Notes: a model not told the origin generated them from the letters alone. A stretch of 64,000 nucleotides of DNA from MGBC163016 sp964462135 (GCA_964462135.1 CAYWWK010000004.1:1-64000); one strand, 5' to 3'. Shown: positions 42,060-51,328, counted from the first letter of the stretch. Translations and numbers: made by a program.

Positions 42060-44363
42060 TTGGCTTTTGGAAAGTTCACCACCCCGGTGCAGTGGCAAGA
42101 GGGCGAATACACCGTCACGCGCACCAATTCCTGGTCACCTCCGGGAGATCATCCCACCGGAGCCGGCATGAAGCTCTATGTCAAGGACGGCATCCTTGAG
42201 AAGGTGGAAGGCGACCCTGAGCAGTCGATCACCAAAGGCGCGATGCCCATTCGCATGCTGTCGCTGCCTGAGTACGTGTACAGCCCCTACCGCATCCTTC
42301 ATCCCATGAAGCGTGATCCTGAGAAACGAGGCGACGATTCAGCGTGGGAGCAGTGCACGTGGGATGAGGCCTATGATCTCATTTGCGACAACGTGCGCCG
42401 CGTCACTGATGAGTATGGCAGCAACAGCATCGTCACGTTCGTAGGCACGGGGCGTGAGGCAGGCAACTGGGGTCCCACCATGTCCTGCCGCGTCTTCAAC
42501 AGCCCGAACATCTGCTACATGCAGACCGGATGGTCCTGCTATGGTCCGCGCATGGCCTGCACCTCATATGTGTTGGGCGCGCCGTACCCTGAGCTGGACT
42601 ACGCTTCCCAGTTCCCGGACAGCTATGACGATCCGCGCTGGAAGTGCCCTGAGGTCATCATGATCTGGGGCAAGGAGCCTCTGAAGAGCAATCCTGATGG
42701 ATTCTGGGGCCATTCGATCGTGGACATGTATGCCATGGGTGCCAAGTTCATCGTGGTCGACCCGCGCCTCACGTGGGAGGCCGCACGCGCCGAGATCTGG
42801 CTTCAGGTCCGTCCCGGCACCGATGCCGCTCTGGGCATGGCCATGTGCAACATCATCATCTCCGAGGACCTCTACGACCATGACTTCGTGGATAAGTGGA
42901 CCTTCGGATTCGATGAGTTCGCCAATCGCGTGAAGACCATGAGCCCAGAAGAGGCGGCTGAGATCTGCGAGGTTCCTGTTGAGAAGATCTATGCAGCCGC
43001 ACGCATGTTCGCCAATGCGAAGCCAGCTGCCCTGCAGTGGGGTTTGGCGGTGGACCAGAAGCCCAATGGCATCCAGATGGGTTTCTGCTGCCTAGCCATG
43101 ATGGCCATTACGGGCAACTTGGATGTGCCGGGTGGCATGATCATGGGTGCCATCGATATCGGTGGTCTTGGTTCTGGCTACACTGACCTTGATCCACAGT
43201 CAAAGATCAACGAGCAAGTGGGCGTGGATGAGTATCCGGCCATGGTGCGCACGCAGCAATTTACTCACCCCGACGTGGTGTTCGACGAGTTGGAGAAGGA
43301 AGACTCCCTGTTCAAGATGGGCTTCTTCACCAGTGCGAATGCCTTGGCGAATCCCTGCAACCTTCCCAAGCGCTACGAGGACGCGATCAAGCGCCTTGAG
43401 TTCAACGTGGTCATGGATATCGTCATGACACCGACCGCCGAGGCCTTGGCAGACGTGTTCCTGCCGGTGAACACCTACGCTGAGCGCGACATGTACGTGG
43501 CTACCCATTATGGTGCCTGCGGCACTTGGATCGGTGCCATCAAGAAGGCGATCACCGTTGGTGAAGCGAAGTCCGACATCACGATCATGTGCGAGCTGGG
43601 CACGCGACTTCGTCCAGAGCTTTGGGAGATGTACAAAACCGACATCGAGTACATCGACGATCAGAAGCTCTGCACGTTGAAGACCCCGGAGGGCAAGCCG
43701 CTCACCATGCAGGATCTGTTCGACCATGGCTGCTATCACGTGGATTACGAATACAAGAAGTACGAGACGGGCAAGCTGCGTCCTGATGGGCAGCCAGGCT
43801 TCATGACGCCCACCGGTCGCGTCGAGCTGTATTCCACCATGCTTGAGACATGGGGAGACGACCCGCTGCCGTATTACGAGGAGCCGCCGGCTTCCCCGCA
43901 TTCCACGCCGGAGTACGCCAAGGAATACCCCATGGTTCTCTCCACAGGCGCTCGCACGTGGTCCTATTTCCACTCCGAGCAGCGTCATGTTCCGCTGCTG
44001 CGTGAGGTGGAGCCGTGGCCTTTGGTGGATATCAACCCTGAGGATGCTGAGCGCTTCGGTCTCATCGATGGCGATTGGGTCTGGCTTGAGAACGACAACG
44101 GCAAGTGCCGCATGAAGCTCTCAGTCCAGCCTGGCCAGAAGAAGGGCGCTTTGGCCTCCCAGCACGGCTGGTGGTATCCGGAGCGCGAGGCATCGTCGCC
44201 ACGCCTCTTCGACGTGTACGACGTGAACGTGAACAACCTCGTTCCGTACAAGACCATTGGCAAATTGGGCTGGGGTGCTCCCATGAAGTGCCTCATGTGC
44301 AAAATCTACAAGGCTGACGCTCCAGAAGACGAGAGCAAGATAGAGGAGGTCCTCAATGCCTAG
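42060..44363 (+). CDS. Molybdopterin oxidoreductase (module 2) lacking the N-terminal [4Fe-4S] cysteines
   Basis: 767 residues from TTG 42060 (GAGAGGAAG ribosome binding site). A TTG at 42024 would add 12 residues. It is a paralogue of modules 1 and 3 and aligns without gaps at the N-terminus. All four cluster cysteines are changed: Asp30, Gly34, Pro63 and Met66 stand where module 1 has Cys40, Cys44, Cys73 and Cys76. The rest is intact: GWSCYGPRMA with the conserved Cys, WGKEPLKSNPDGFWGHS, DPRLTWEAARAEIW, ITGNLDVPGG and SQHGWWYPEREA. So this enzyme should hold the Mo/W cofactor without the proximal cluster. Transhydroxylase of Pelobacter acidigallici also lacks a cluster in its large subunit, so non-redox-net or hydroxyl-transfer chemistry is a reasonable idea. 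The gene overlaps its ferredoxin gene by eight bases. Confidence 0.9.
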   Translation: MAFGKFTTPVQWQEGEYTVTRTNSWSPPGDHPTGAGMKLYVKDGILEKVEGDPEQSITKGAMPIRMLSLPEYVYSPYRILHPMKRDPEKRGDDSAWEQCTWDEAYDLICDNVRRVTDEYGSNSIVTFVGTGREAGNWGPTMSCRVFNSPNICYMQTGWSCYGPRMACTSYVLGAPYPELDYASQFPDSYDDPRWKCPEVIMIWGKEPLKSNPDGFWGHSIVDMYAMGAKFIVVDPRLTWEAARAEIWLQVRPGTDAALGMAMCNIIISEDLYDHDFVDKWTFGFDEFANRVKTMSPEEAAEICEVPVEKIYAAARMFANAKPAALQWGLAVDQKPNGIQMGFCCLAMMAITGNLDVPGGMIMGAIDIGGLGSGYTDLDPQSKINEQVGVDEYPAMVRTQQFTHPDVVFDELEKEDSLFKMGFFTSANALANPCNLPKRYEDAIKRLEFNVVMDIVMTPTAEALADVFLPVNTYAERDMYVATHYGACGTWIGAIKKAITVGEAKSDITIMCELGTRLRPELWEMYKTDIEYIDDQKLCTLKTPEGKPLTMQDLFDHGCYHVDYEYKKYETGKLRPDGQPGFMTPTGRVELYSTMLETWGDDPLPYYEEPPASPHSTPEYAKEYPMVLSTGARTWSYFHSEQRHVPLLREVEPWPLVDINPEDAERFGLIDGDWVWLENDNGKCRMKLSVQPGQKKGALASQHGWWYPEREASSPRLFDVYDVNVNNLVPYKTIGKLGWGAPMKCLMCKIYKADAPEDESKIEEVLNA

Positions 44364-44697
44364 AAACGGACTCATGATCGACTATCTGCTCTGCACGGGG
44401 TGTCACACCTGTGAGGTGTCATGCAAGCTTGAGCATGACCTTCCCTCAGGGGTGTTCGGCATCAAGTTGGCCGATGACAAGCCGTGGGCCATTGATGAGG
44501 ATACCTGGGAGTACAAATGGGTTCCCATTCCCACGCAGCTCTGCGATCTGTGTGCTGAGCGCACCGAGGAGGGCAAGGAGCCTGCTTGCGTGCTCCAGTG
44601 CTGCTCCCACTGCATGCATTACGGACCGGTGGATGAGTTGGCGGCGAAGATGGACGAGATCGATCGTCCCTGCACTCTGTTCACCATCAAGAGATAG
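44356..44697 (+). CDS. 4Fe-4S ferredoxin subunit (module 2)
   Basis: 113 residues. Two cluster sets: CTGCHTCEVSCKLEHD and CDLC...CVLQCCSHC. The second has extra cysteines (CCSHC) not found in modules 1 and 3. It overlaps the molybdoenzyme gene by eight bases, so translation is coupled. It is cytoplasmic. Because its partner has no [4Fe-4S] cluster, electrons would need to pass straight from this subunit to the Mo cofactor, as between the subunits of transhydroxylase. Confidence 0.92.
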   Translation: MPRNGLMIDYLLCTGCHTCEVSCKLEHDLPSGVFGIKLADDKPWAIDEDTWEYKWVPIPTQLCDLCAERTEEGKEPACVLQCCSHCMHYGPVDELAAKMDEIDRPCTLFTIKR

Positions 44698-44705
44698 GCA
44701 CTGCT

Positions 44706-44915
44706 ATGACGAAAGACGATTTTCTCAAGCTCTCTGACGAAGAGCAATTGGCATGGCTCACCGAACAGACCGATGCCGGGCGCGAGGTGACCGACATCGT
44801 GAATGAGCTCGGATGCTCGAGAGCCGACCTGCAAGGCTATGGCTATACCTATGCTCTGGGGAAATGGTTCTTCATGTCCATGGCCGACCGCGCTTCGGTG
44901 GTTGCCCAGAACTGA
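44706..44915 (+). CDS. Small protein (69 aa), possible accessory factor of module 2
   Basis: Starts MTKDDFLKLSDEEQLAWLTE. The first 55 residues look helical, and TDIVNELGCSRADLQGYGYT could be a helix-turn-helix-like unit. It ends LGKWFFMSMADRASVVAQN. There is no signal peptide. It lies nine bases after the ferredoxin stop, so it belongs to the same transcript. No counterpart is seen in the other three modules. The family is not recognised. It might be a chaperone, small regulator or subunit. Confidence 0.7.
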   Translation: MTKDDFLKLSDEEQLAWLTEQTDAGREVTDIVNELGCSRADLQGYGYTYALGKWFFMSMADRASVVAQN

Positions 44916-44930
44916 CGCGCCACTTCGATA

Positions 44931-44958
44931 GGGAGGCTGGCCTGACCGCCAGTCTCCC
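44931..44958 (+). terminator. Hairpin at the end of module 2
   Basis: GGGAGGCTGGC-loop-GCCAGTCTCCC, 15 bases after the small gene's stop codon. No T-tract follows, so it may terminate poorly or mark an mRNA processing end. The rest of the 257-base gap to module 3 shows only the AAGGAG site before 45173. Confidence 0.5.
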
Positions 44959-45172
44959 AGTGTGCGCTTAGAAGGCTGCACGTTTCATCCTGTCCGTCTT
45001 GAATCTCTCAGATGACGGGCAGGTTGAAGCCTGCATGGCGAAGGTGCAGGGAAACCTTCGAAGAGAAGGGGGAGAGCATGCATGGAGGTGTGTTGATGTT
45101 GGCGCCGCCTGCTCGGGCGGATGCGCTTTTCCTTGGTTAGAGAGAGGATACGACCAAGGAAAGGAGTCAATC

Positions 45173-47485
45173 ATGGCTGAGGAGACCATGATCAGAACCG
45201 ATGGCATGGATGATTGGGTTGTCGGCAAGGATGGATCCAATACGCACGTTGCTGCTACGGGCGAAGACGTGCCTTGGCAGTGGCAAGAGGGAGATCTGAC
45301 CGTTACGCGCAGTGCGGCATGGAGCGCACCGGGATGCCATCTTGGTTGCGGCGTGAAGGTGTACACCGACGCACAGGGTAACTTCGTCAAGCTGGAGGGG
45401 GACGAGAAGAACCCCTTCAATCAAGGAAGGCTGTGCATTCGCTGCCTGTCCTTCGACCAAGTCGTAGAGCACCCCGACCGTCTGACGGCACCCCTGATCC
45501 GGGATCGAGAGGACAGAGGCAAGGATGCCTGGCGCAAGGCAAGCTGGGATGAGGCCTATGACCTCATCTGCACGAAGTTCGAGGAGATAAAGCAGGAATA
45601 CGGACCGGAAGCGATCCTCTTCGCTTCAGGAACCGGTCGTGACATCGCCAATGGCATGTACCGGATGGCCTATTCCTTCGGAAGCCCCAACATCGCGTAC
45701 CAACAGACTGGGGTGGCATGCTATGGTCCGCGCATCACGGCAACGTCCATCATGATGGGCAACTACTGCGTCCCTGACTGCTCCATGTACTTCGCTGATC
45801 GCTATGAGGACCCGCGCTGGCGTCCGCCGGGAGTCATATTCATCTGGGGCAACAACCCGCTTGTCAGCAACGCTGATGGCAACTTCGGTCACTGGATGGT
45901 CGATTGCATGAAGCGTGGCAGCAAGACCGTGGTGGTTGATCCGCGTCTCACCTGGGTGGCCGCGAAGGCTGATCTGTTCCTGAGGCTGCGTCCTGGCACC
46001 GATGCGGCATTGGCGCTTGCCATGATCAACGTGATGATTCAAAACGATCTCTATGACAAGGAGTTTGTGGACCTGTGGACCTATGGGTTCGAGGATCTGG
46101 CGAAGGTGGCCGCTGAGTATCCACTGGACTTGGCTGAGAAGATCACAGGTGTGCCTGCAGAGAAGATCGAACGCGCTGCGCACATGGCGTGGGAGTGCAA
46201 GCCGATGACTATGCAGTGGGGCTTGGCGCTTGACCAGACCCGTGAATGCATCTCCGGTTCCATGGCTCTGGTTGCGCTTTGGGCCTTGACGGGCGACATC
46301 GACGTGCCTGGCGGCATGGTCACCACGCATCAGCCTTTTGGTGCTGAGATCTGGCAGCCGCCGGCTGCGGAGACGTTCCTTGATCAGGAAGTGGTGGAGA
46401 AGCGCATCGGCTATCACGAGTACCCGCTGTACAAGTACAGTGGGTGTGTGGTGGCGCAGCCAGACATGCTCTACGATGCCTGCATCACGGGTGTTCCCTA
46501 CCCCATCAAGGCTGGATGGTGGCAGAGCACCAATCCGCTGTCCTGCTGCTCACAGTCACCGAAGGACAAGGCCTATCAGGCCATCATGAACCTCGATTTC
46601 AATGTCGTGGTGGACATCTTCATGACACCTACGGCCATGGCGTGCGCTGAGGTGGTACTCCCGGTGGCCACGTGGGCTGAGAAGACGGGCATGCGCAGCA
46701 TCTGGTATTACATGCAGCCCATCAACCCTGCTGTCAGCACCGCTGATCGCGATGTGAAGTCAGACCTTCAGATCAACTTCGAACTGGGTAAGCGTTGGGC
46801 TCCAGAGAAATGGCCCTGGGAGAACGTGGAGGAATTCTTCACTACCCAGATGGGGAGCTCGGGGATCGACTATGAGCAACTCAAGCATATGAACTGGATG
46901 TACCCCACCTTCGAATATGAGAAGTACAAGACGGGGAAGCAGCGTTCCGATGGTGCCCCTGGGTTCAATACCCCTACGGGAAGGCTGGAATTCAAATCAA
47001 CCCTGTGCGAGCAATGGGGGTTCGAGAGCGTTCCCAGCTATCATGAAACCGACCGCGGCCCCCTTTCAACGCCAGAGCTCATGGAGAAGTATCCGCTGAT
47101 CCTCACGACGGGTGCGCGCAATTGGTCCTACTTCCATTCAGAGGGGCGCCAGATTCCGCGTCTTCGTCATCTGCGTCCTGATCCGATCATCGAGATCAAT
47201 CCTGCCGACGCGCAGCGCTTCGACATCGAAGAGGGTGATTGGGTGATCGTTGAGAACGAGTATGGGAAGATCCGCATGAAGGCGAACGTCACCATCGTCG
47301 TTCCCAAAGGCGTGGTCAACGTCGATCATGCCTGGTGGTTCCCGGAGCAGTCCGCCGAGGACCTGTTCGGCACCTTTGAATCGAACGCGAATGTGCTGGT
47401 GCCTCCTGAATTCGGATCCACGGGATTCGGGGCGAACTGCAAATCGCTCATCTGCAAGGTTTATCGCGATTCAGAGGAGGCCTAG
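45173..47485 (+). CDS. Molybdopterin oxidoreductase (module 3)
   Basis: 770 residues, cytoplasmic, with the DMSO reductase superfamily fold. The N-terminal [4Fe-4S] ligands are present: Cys55, Cys59, Cys88 and Cys91 (PGCHLGCG, GRLCIRC). The conserved CYGPR motif appears as GVACYGPRIT. Cofactor motifs are WGNNPLVSNADGNFGHW, DPRLTWVAAKADLF, LTGDIDVPGG and VDHAWWFPEQSAEDLFG. It is closer in layout to module 1 than to module 4. The start at 45173 follows AAAGGAG, eight bases upstream. A longer frame from 44999 has no such site. Substrate unknown; the dehydroxylase or hydratase class is inferred. Followed by its ferredoxin after three bases. Confidence 0.9.
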   Translation: MAEETMIRTDGMDDWVVGKDGSNTHVAATGEDVPWQWQEGDLTVTRSAAWSAPGCHLGCGVKVYTDAQGNFVKLEGDEKNPFNQGRLCIRCLSFDQVVEHPDRLTAPLIRDREDRGKDAWRKASWDEAYDLICTKFEEIKQEYGPEAILFASGTGRDIANGMYRMAYSFGSPNIAYQQTGVACYGPRITATSIMMGNYCVPDCSMYFADRYEDPRWRPPGVIFIWGNNPLVSNADGNFGHWMVDCMKRGSKTVVVDPRLTWVAAKADLFLRLRPGTDAALALAMINVMIQNDLYDKEFVDLWTYGFEDLAKVAAEYPLDLAEKITGVPAEKIERAAHMAWECKPMTMQWGLALDQTRECISGSMALVALWALTGDIDVPGGMVTTHQPFGAEIWQPPAAETFLDQEVVEKRIGYHEYPLYKYSGCVVAQPDMLYDACITGVPYPIKAGWWQSTNPLSCCSQSPKDKAYQAIMNLDFNVVVDIFMTPTAMACAEVVLPVATWAEKTGMRSIWYYMQPINPAVSTADRDVKSDLQINFELGKRWAPEKWPWENVEEFFTTQMGSSGIDYEQLKHMNWMYPTFEYEKYKTGKQRSDGAPGFNTPTGRLEFKSTLCEQWGFESVPSYHETDRGPLSTPELMEKYPLILTTGARNWSYFHSEGRQIPRLRHLRPDPIIEINPADAQRFDIEEGDWVIVENEYGKIRMKANVTIVVPKGVVNVDHAWWFPEQSAEDLFGTFESNANVLVPPEFGSTGFGANCKSLICKVYRDSEEA

Positions 47486-47488
47486 GCT

Positions 47489-47824
47489 ATGTCACGGAAG
47501 GGTATGCTGATAAACTACGACTACTGCACAGGATGCCACTCATGTGAGGTGGCTTGTCGGTTAGAGCATGGTTTCGCGGATGATGAAGGGGGCATTGCCG
47601 TCAGGCAGGTTGGGCCATGGGAATATGCGCCTGATGTGTTCCAGTACTCATTCATGCCGGTCATCACAGACCAGTGTGATCAATGTCAAGCTCGTTTGAA
47701 TGAAGGCAAGGATCCTACCTGCGTCCATCATTGCCAAGCGAAGGTGATGGCCTATGGCGAAGTGGAATCGCTGGGAAAGGAAGCCCCCGAGGGTTCCAAA
47801 TCTGTCATCTATTGCTTCGCCTGA
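47489..47824 (+). CDS. 4Fe-4S ferredoxin subunit (module 3)
   Basis: 111 residues with CTGCHSCEVACRLEHG and CDQC...CVHHC for two [4Fe-4S] clusters. It is close to the module 1 ferredoxin (YDYCTGCH, QAKVM(E/A)YG). It starts three bases after the molybdoenzyme stop. Cytoplasmic electron partner of module 3. Confidence 0.92.
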   Translation: MSRKGMLINYDYCTGCHSCEVACRLEHGFADDEGGIAVRQVGPWEYAPDVFQYSFMPVITDQCDQCQARLNEGKDPTCVHHCQAKVMAYGEVESLGKEAPEGSKSVIYCFA

Positions 47825-47845
47825 GGCGAAGGGTCCGAACTGTAG

Positions 47846-47876
47846 GGGTCGATCCGAGCGGAGCGGAGATCGACCC
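47846..47876. repeat. GGTCGATC hairpin repeat, copy 12
   Basis: GGGTCGATCCGAGCGGAGCGGAGATCGACCC, the same unit as 28864-28895 and 35718-35749. It may act as the 3' hairpin of module 3. Confidence 0.75.
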
Positions 47877-47958
47877 ACTCGATCCGATTGACTCGATCGA
47901 TCCAGAATGCGAAGCGGCTTGCGGTTCTTCAAGTGAGGTACGGTAGGAAAGCGGGTCT

Positions 47959-49568
47959 ATGGAACAACGAGAAGGAACATATCCTGAAGCGCAAGATGCA
48001 CCCGGGGCAGTCTTGAATGATGATGCCGCAGTAGGGAGATCTTCCGAAGAAGTCGATGATGAGATGGCTCCTTCAACGGTAGGGGGCCAAGTCCTCATGC
48101 CCATGCGCGATATGTTGGGATATTCCTGCTTCGTGGCATGGGCATTCCTGTTCGGATGGTGCCGCAACCTCTCTTCGATCCACGGTGACGATCTGTTCTT
48201 CTCCTCTCGCGCTTTCATGTTCGGTGGTATTGCCCTTGGCGCGGTGATGCTGTTCATCACCCGAGGAGACTTCCTGCGAGGGCTCAAGAACAAGGTTGCG
48301 GAATGGGTGTTCCCCCTCTTCTGCATGGTGCCCGGCTTGACCTTCATGTTCCCTTTGGATGCTGCGCCGTCGTTCGGGCTTTGGTTCATCTCGGGGCTTG
48401 GCCAGTCGGCGATGTTCTTCCTCTGGGGAATGAGGCTTCGCATCCTCTCCAGCGACCAGCAGCTCTATGTCATATGCTGCGGCTTCGTCGTTGGTGGTTC
48501 GGCTTTGGCAGTTGCCCCGTTCATGATGATCGGGTTGGTCATTGGAGCATCCATCCTGCTTCCACTCGTCTCGTTCGGGCTGCTGCGATTGGCCCGTCAG
48601 CGCTTCGAGGGCAATTCTGCGCGTATGACCGTTTGGGATGGGGAGAAGCGCGTCCCGAATGGCCTGCGGGAATTCCGTGCGTCGCTTCCCTTCAAGAGCG
48701 ATCGCAAGAACGTCTTGTTCAAAGGCCTCTTCTCGTGCCTGTATTCCATTTTCCTGGATTCGTCACCGCTTTGGTCCTCTCCTTGGATCTGGCTTCATCG
48801 GAAGACGTGGTGATCGGATTGGGGAATATCGTCAGCGCCTTGGTCGTTCTCCTGATGCTCAAGGGTGGCAGTCAAGGCAAGGAGGAGCTGCTGCCTCGAT
48901 TGTTCCTGCCGGTCACCTGCATCGTCATGGGGCTGTTGGGGGCTCTCTGGCCAACGGAATGGGTTCTTCTCTGTGCGTTCTTCCTGTTCCTGCTCTTCGG
49001 CTGTCTTGAGATCCTGAATGCCTACAGCGCCTATGTGGGTACGCCCTACGATGCCGTACGTTGGTTCTGGGAGATACAGGCATCCCGGCTGGGAAATTCC
49101 TTCGGGTTCTTCTTGGGGTGGCTGGTGGCTGTGCTGTTCGGACCGTGGCTGACCAGCAGCAGCTACAGCTTCTTGCTGGCATGCTTCATACTGAGCATCC
49201 TTGCCGTGATACCGGATTCGCTGCTCTTCCGCCGGTCCATCTTTGAAACGCCCAAGGACGTCATTGATGACGACTTGGCGGAAATGTCTCACGGGGGGGG
49301 GTCTCTTGGCGACACCACGGGAGCGGCCATCGAGGAGTACTACCTTTCGATCAGCCAAGAGATGGCGCGAGAGTTCAAACTGTCTCCCCGGCAGACTGAG
49401 ATATTCATCTACTTGGCCCGCGGACGGAACGTCCAGTTCATCCGCGAGAAGCTGGTGCTCTCAACGCCTACCGTGAAGAGTCATACCTACGCCATCTATC
49501 AGAAGCTGGGCATTCATTCCCATCAGGAACTGATTGACATGGTAGAGCAGCGGTTGAAGGACGAATAG
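47959..49568 (+). pseudogene. Membrane-embedded LuxR regulator, frameshifted
   Basis: Two overlapping frames together encode one protein of about 536 residues. The N-terminal half has about 12 hydrophobic segments of an MFS-like membrane module. It ends in a LuxR helix-turn-helix: KLSPRQTEIFIYLARGRN, STPTVKSHTYAIYQKLGIHS. The first frame reads through SCLYSIFL near 48753 and then falls out of register (DSSPLW, stop at 48813). The second frame continues GFVTALVLSLDLASSED to 49568. One missing base near 48755 would restore SIFLGFVTALVL, so this is a one-base deletion, a sequencing error, or a programmed shift. A nine-G tract at 49293-49301 lies between membrane and DNA-binding halves. Such regulators sit beside molybdoenzymes in Eggerthella-type genomes and probably sense the substrate. 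Confidence 0.85.
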
Positions 49569-49580
49569 AGAGGATACGCC

Positions 49581-49754
49581 ATGTGTGGCTATCTTTGCAC
49601 AGGATGTGGGAAATGCGGCATGACGAAGCCGCGCATCAAGCCATTCGGTACATGTCTGGTCTGCGGGCACGCCAACAAGCCCACCGATGAGGTCTGTGAG
49701 AAGTGCGGGAAGCCCCTCGTGCGCCTGCCAGGACAGGGCAGCGCCAAGAACTGA
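49581..49754 (+). CDS. Small double zinc-ribbon protein (57 aa)
   Basis: Begins MCGYLCTGCGKCG. It has a second knuckle pair, CLVCGH and CEKCGK, so nine cysteines in 57 residues that could bind two Zn or Fe ions. GAGAGGA lies seven bases before the ATG, and it starts 13 bases after the LuxR stop. The role is unknown. It is between two membrane LuxR genes that point towards each other, and may have a redox or regulatory task for the island. Confidence 0.75.
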   Translation: MCGYLCTGCGKCGMTKPRIKPFGTCLVCGHANKPTDEVCEKCGKPLVRLPGQGSAKN

Positions 49755-49792
49755 TCAGCGGCAAGGTGGGCAAAACCAGTGCCACCGTGCCC

Positions 49793-51328
49793 TTACCCAT
49801 TGAAGGCGGTTCTCTCTATGAGATCGATCAGGGCTTGGTGTGAGTGAATGCCCAGCTTCTGATATACCGCATAGGTATGCGTCTTGACGGTGGGAGTGGA
49901 AAGCCCCAAGGCACCTGTGATGTATTCCGTGTTCCGGCCATTCGCCAACAGCAGGAACACCTCCTTCTGGCGGGGAGAAAGACCATGGCGTTTTGCCAAT
50001 GCGTCGCAGGCTTCAAGCCAGCGATCCCCTTTCGGTGAGAAGGGGAGGATAGTCGCCGTCTCTTGGACCGCAACCTGCTCCTCCTCGTTCACGATGGTCT
50101 TCGACATCACCAAGCGCATCTTCTTGAAGAACACGTCATCCAGGATGACCATCACGCAAATCGACCCAAACAGCACCAAGGTGGCCAATGATCCGTCTCC
50201 GGGTTCGAAGGCCACGACCAGCCCGGCGATGATCCAGCCGCACGTGACGCCGACGGAGGAGCATGCCTTCGCTGACCATCCTTCGAATATGAACCTGATG
50301 GGAAGGAAGGAGAGGTAGTTGAATGATGACATGATCCCCATGATCCACAGCATGGTGGTCAAGGCACCTGTCAAGGCGGCGAAGATCACGATGGCGGGGG
50401 CGGGGAACATGAGAGCGATACCAAAGAGAGAGATGCACGAGAGGGGAACGAAGGCATTGATGATGAGCGTCGAAGTCAGCAGATCGTCCTTTTTGAGGGA
50501 AAGATGCAGGATCAGGCTGGACAGCGCCATCATCAGTCCCATGGCTGCGCCAACCACCGTGGGGCCATCAATGGAAAGCGTCACCACGACCACGATGCCG
50601 AAAAGGTAGGCGAACATGAATGAGTGGAGGCCTTTGAGCAGTACCTTGGAAAGGCCTTCCTTTCGGATGCTTGCGATGATGAAAGAGCAGCGTTCGCCAA
50701 GCGTCGTCTGCTGCTCGCTCGATTTGCTCGTCAGCCCCTCGAAGAGATCCGACCCTGATGGCAGGCGCAGGGCCAGCGTGAAGCAGACAAGCCAGATGAT
50801 CGGCAGGGTTGCTATGCAAATCATCATGAGATCGGTGTACATGAATGCCAAGAAGAAGGTAAGGATGCCTGCACCAGACATGGCCCCGCAGATGGCGCTT
50901 CGGCACCGATCTGCGGTGAGCGTGCGCAATCTGAAGACCCAGACAAAGAACCAGATCGCCTCTCCGGCACCGCTGGCCATCCACAGGGCCATGGACACCT
51001 GGCTGCTCAAGGAAGAGGAGGGCACTGCAACGGTGAGAAGATAGGCTGAAGCAAGCAAGGTGCCTGCCCCCAAGAGGAGCGGATGGGGATGCGAGAGCTG
51101 CTTCATGATGAGAATGCACAGGAGAGAGGCAGCAGCGGTTCCCAGCAGGAAGAACAGACGGGTGGTGAAGAACGGGCAGAACCTATCAAAGCCCGCAGGT
51201 GCCATGTCATCGCCAAGGCACAACATGGCGAATGTCCATGCGAAGAAGCAGAAGAGCCCTGCTGTCATGCTTGCCGAAGAAAACCGAACGGGGGATTCCT
51301 CGGTGCTCTTGTCCAGAGCGTTGTCCAT
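49793..51328 (-). CDS. Membrane-embedded LuxR regulator (intact)
   Basis: 511 residues. About 12 hydrophobic segments cover residues 15-415. A linker and a LuxR helix-turn-helix follow at about 440-511: HGLSPRQKEVFLLLANGRN, ITGALGLSTPTVKTHTYAVYQKLGIHSHQAL. The DNA-binding end is very like that of the frameshifted regulator (YQKLGIHSHQ in both), while the membrane halves differ, as expected if they sense different ligands. ATG 51328 with GAGAGGA upstream is preferred to TTG 51400. It is the last gene of the module 4 group on the minus strand, so it probably controls it. Confidence 0.9.
   Translation of the reverse strand: MDNALDKSTEESPVRFSSASMTAGLFCFFAWTFAMLCLGDDMAPAGFDRFCPFFTTRLFFLLGTAAASLLCILIMKQLSHPHPLLLGAGTLLASAYLLTVAVPSSSLSSQVSMALWMASGAGEAIWFFVWVFRLRTLTADRCRSAICGAMSGAGILTFFLAFMYTDLMMICIATLPIIWLVCFTLALRLPSGSDLFEGLTSKSSEQQTTLGERCSFIIASIRKEGLSKVLLKGLHSFMFAYLFGIVVVVTLSIDGPTVVGAAMGLMMALSSLILHLSLKKDDLLTSTLIINAFVPLSCISLFGIALMFPAPAIVIFAALTGALTTMLWIMGIMSSFNYLSFLPIRFIFEGWSAKACSSVGVTCGWIIAGLVVAFEPGDGSLATLVLFGSICVMVILDDVFFKKMRLVMSKTIVNEEEQVAVQETATILPFSPKGDRWLEACDALAKRHGLSPRQKEVFLLLANGRNTEYITGALGLSTPTVKTHTYAVYQKLGIHSHQALIDLIERTAFNG

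Noticed and set aside
48740..48770. Programmed ribosomal frameshift in the LuxR gene
   Set aside because: No slippery heptamer with a following pseudoknot was seen, and the intact paralogue needs none. A base deletion or sequencing error is simpler.
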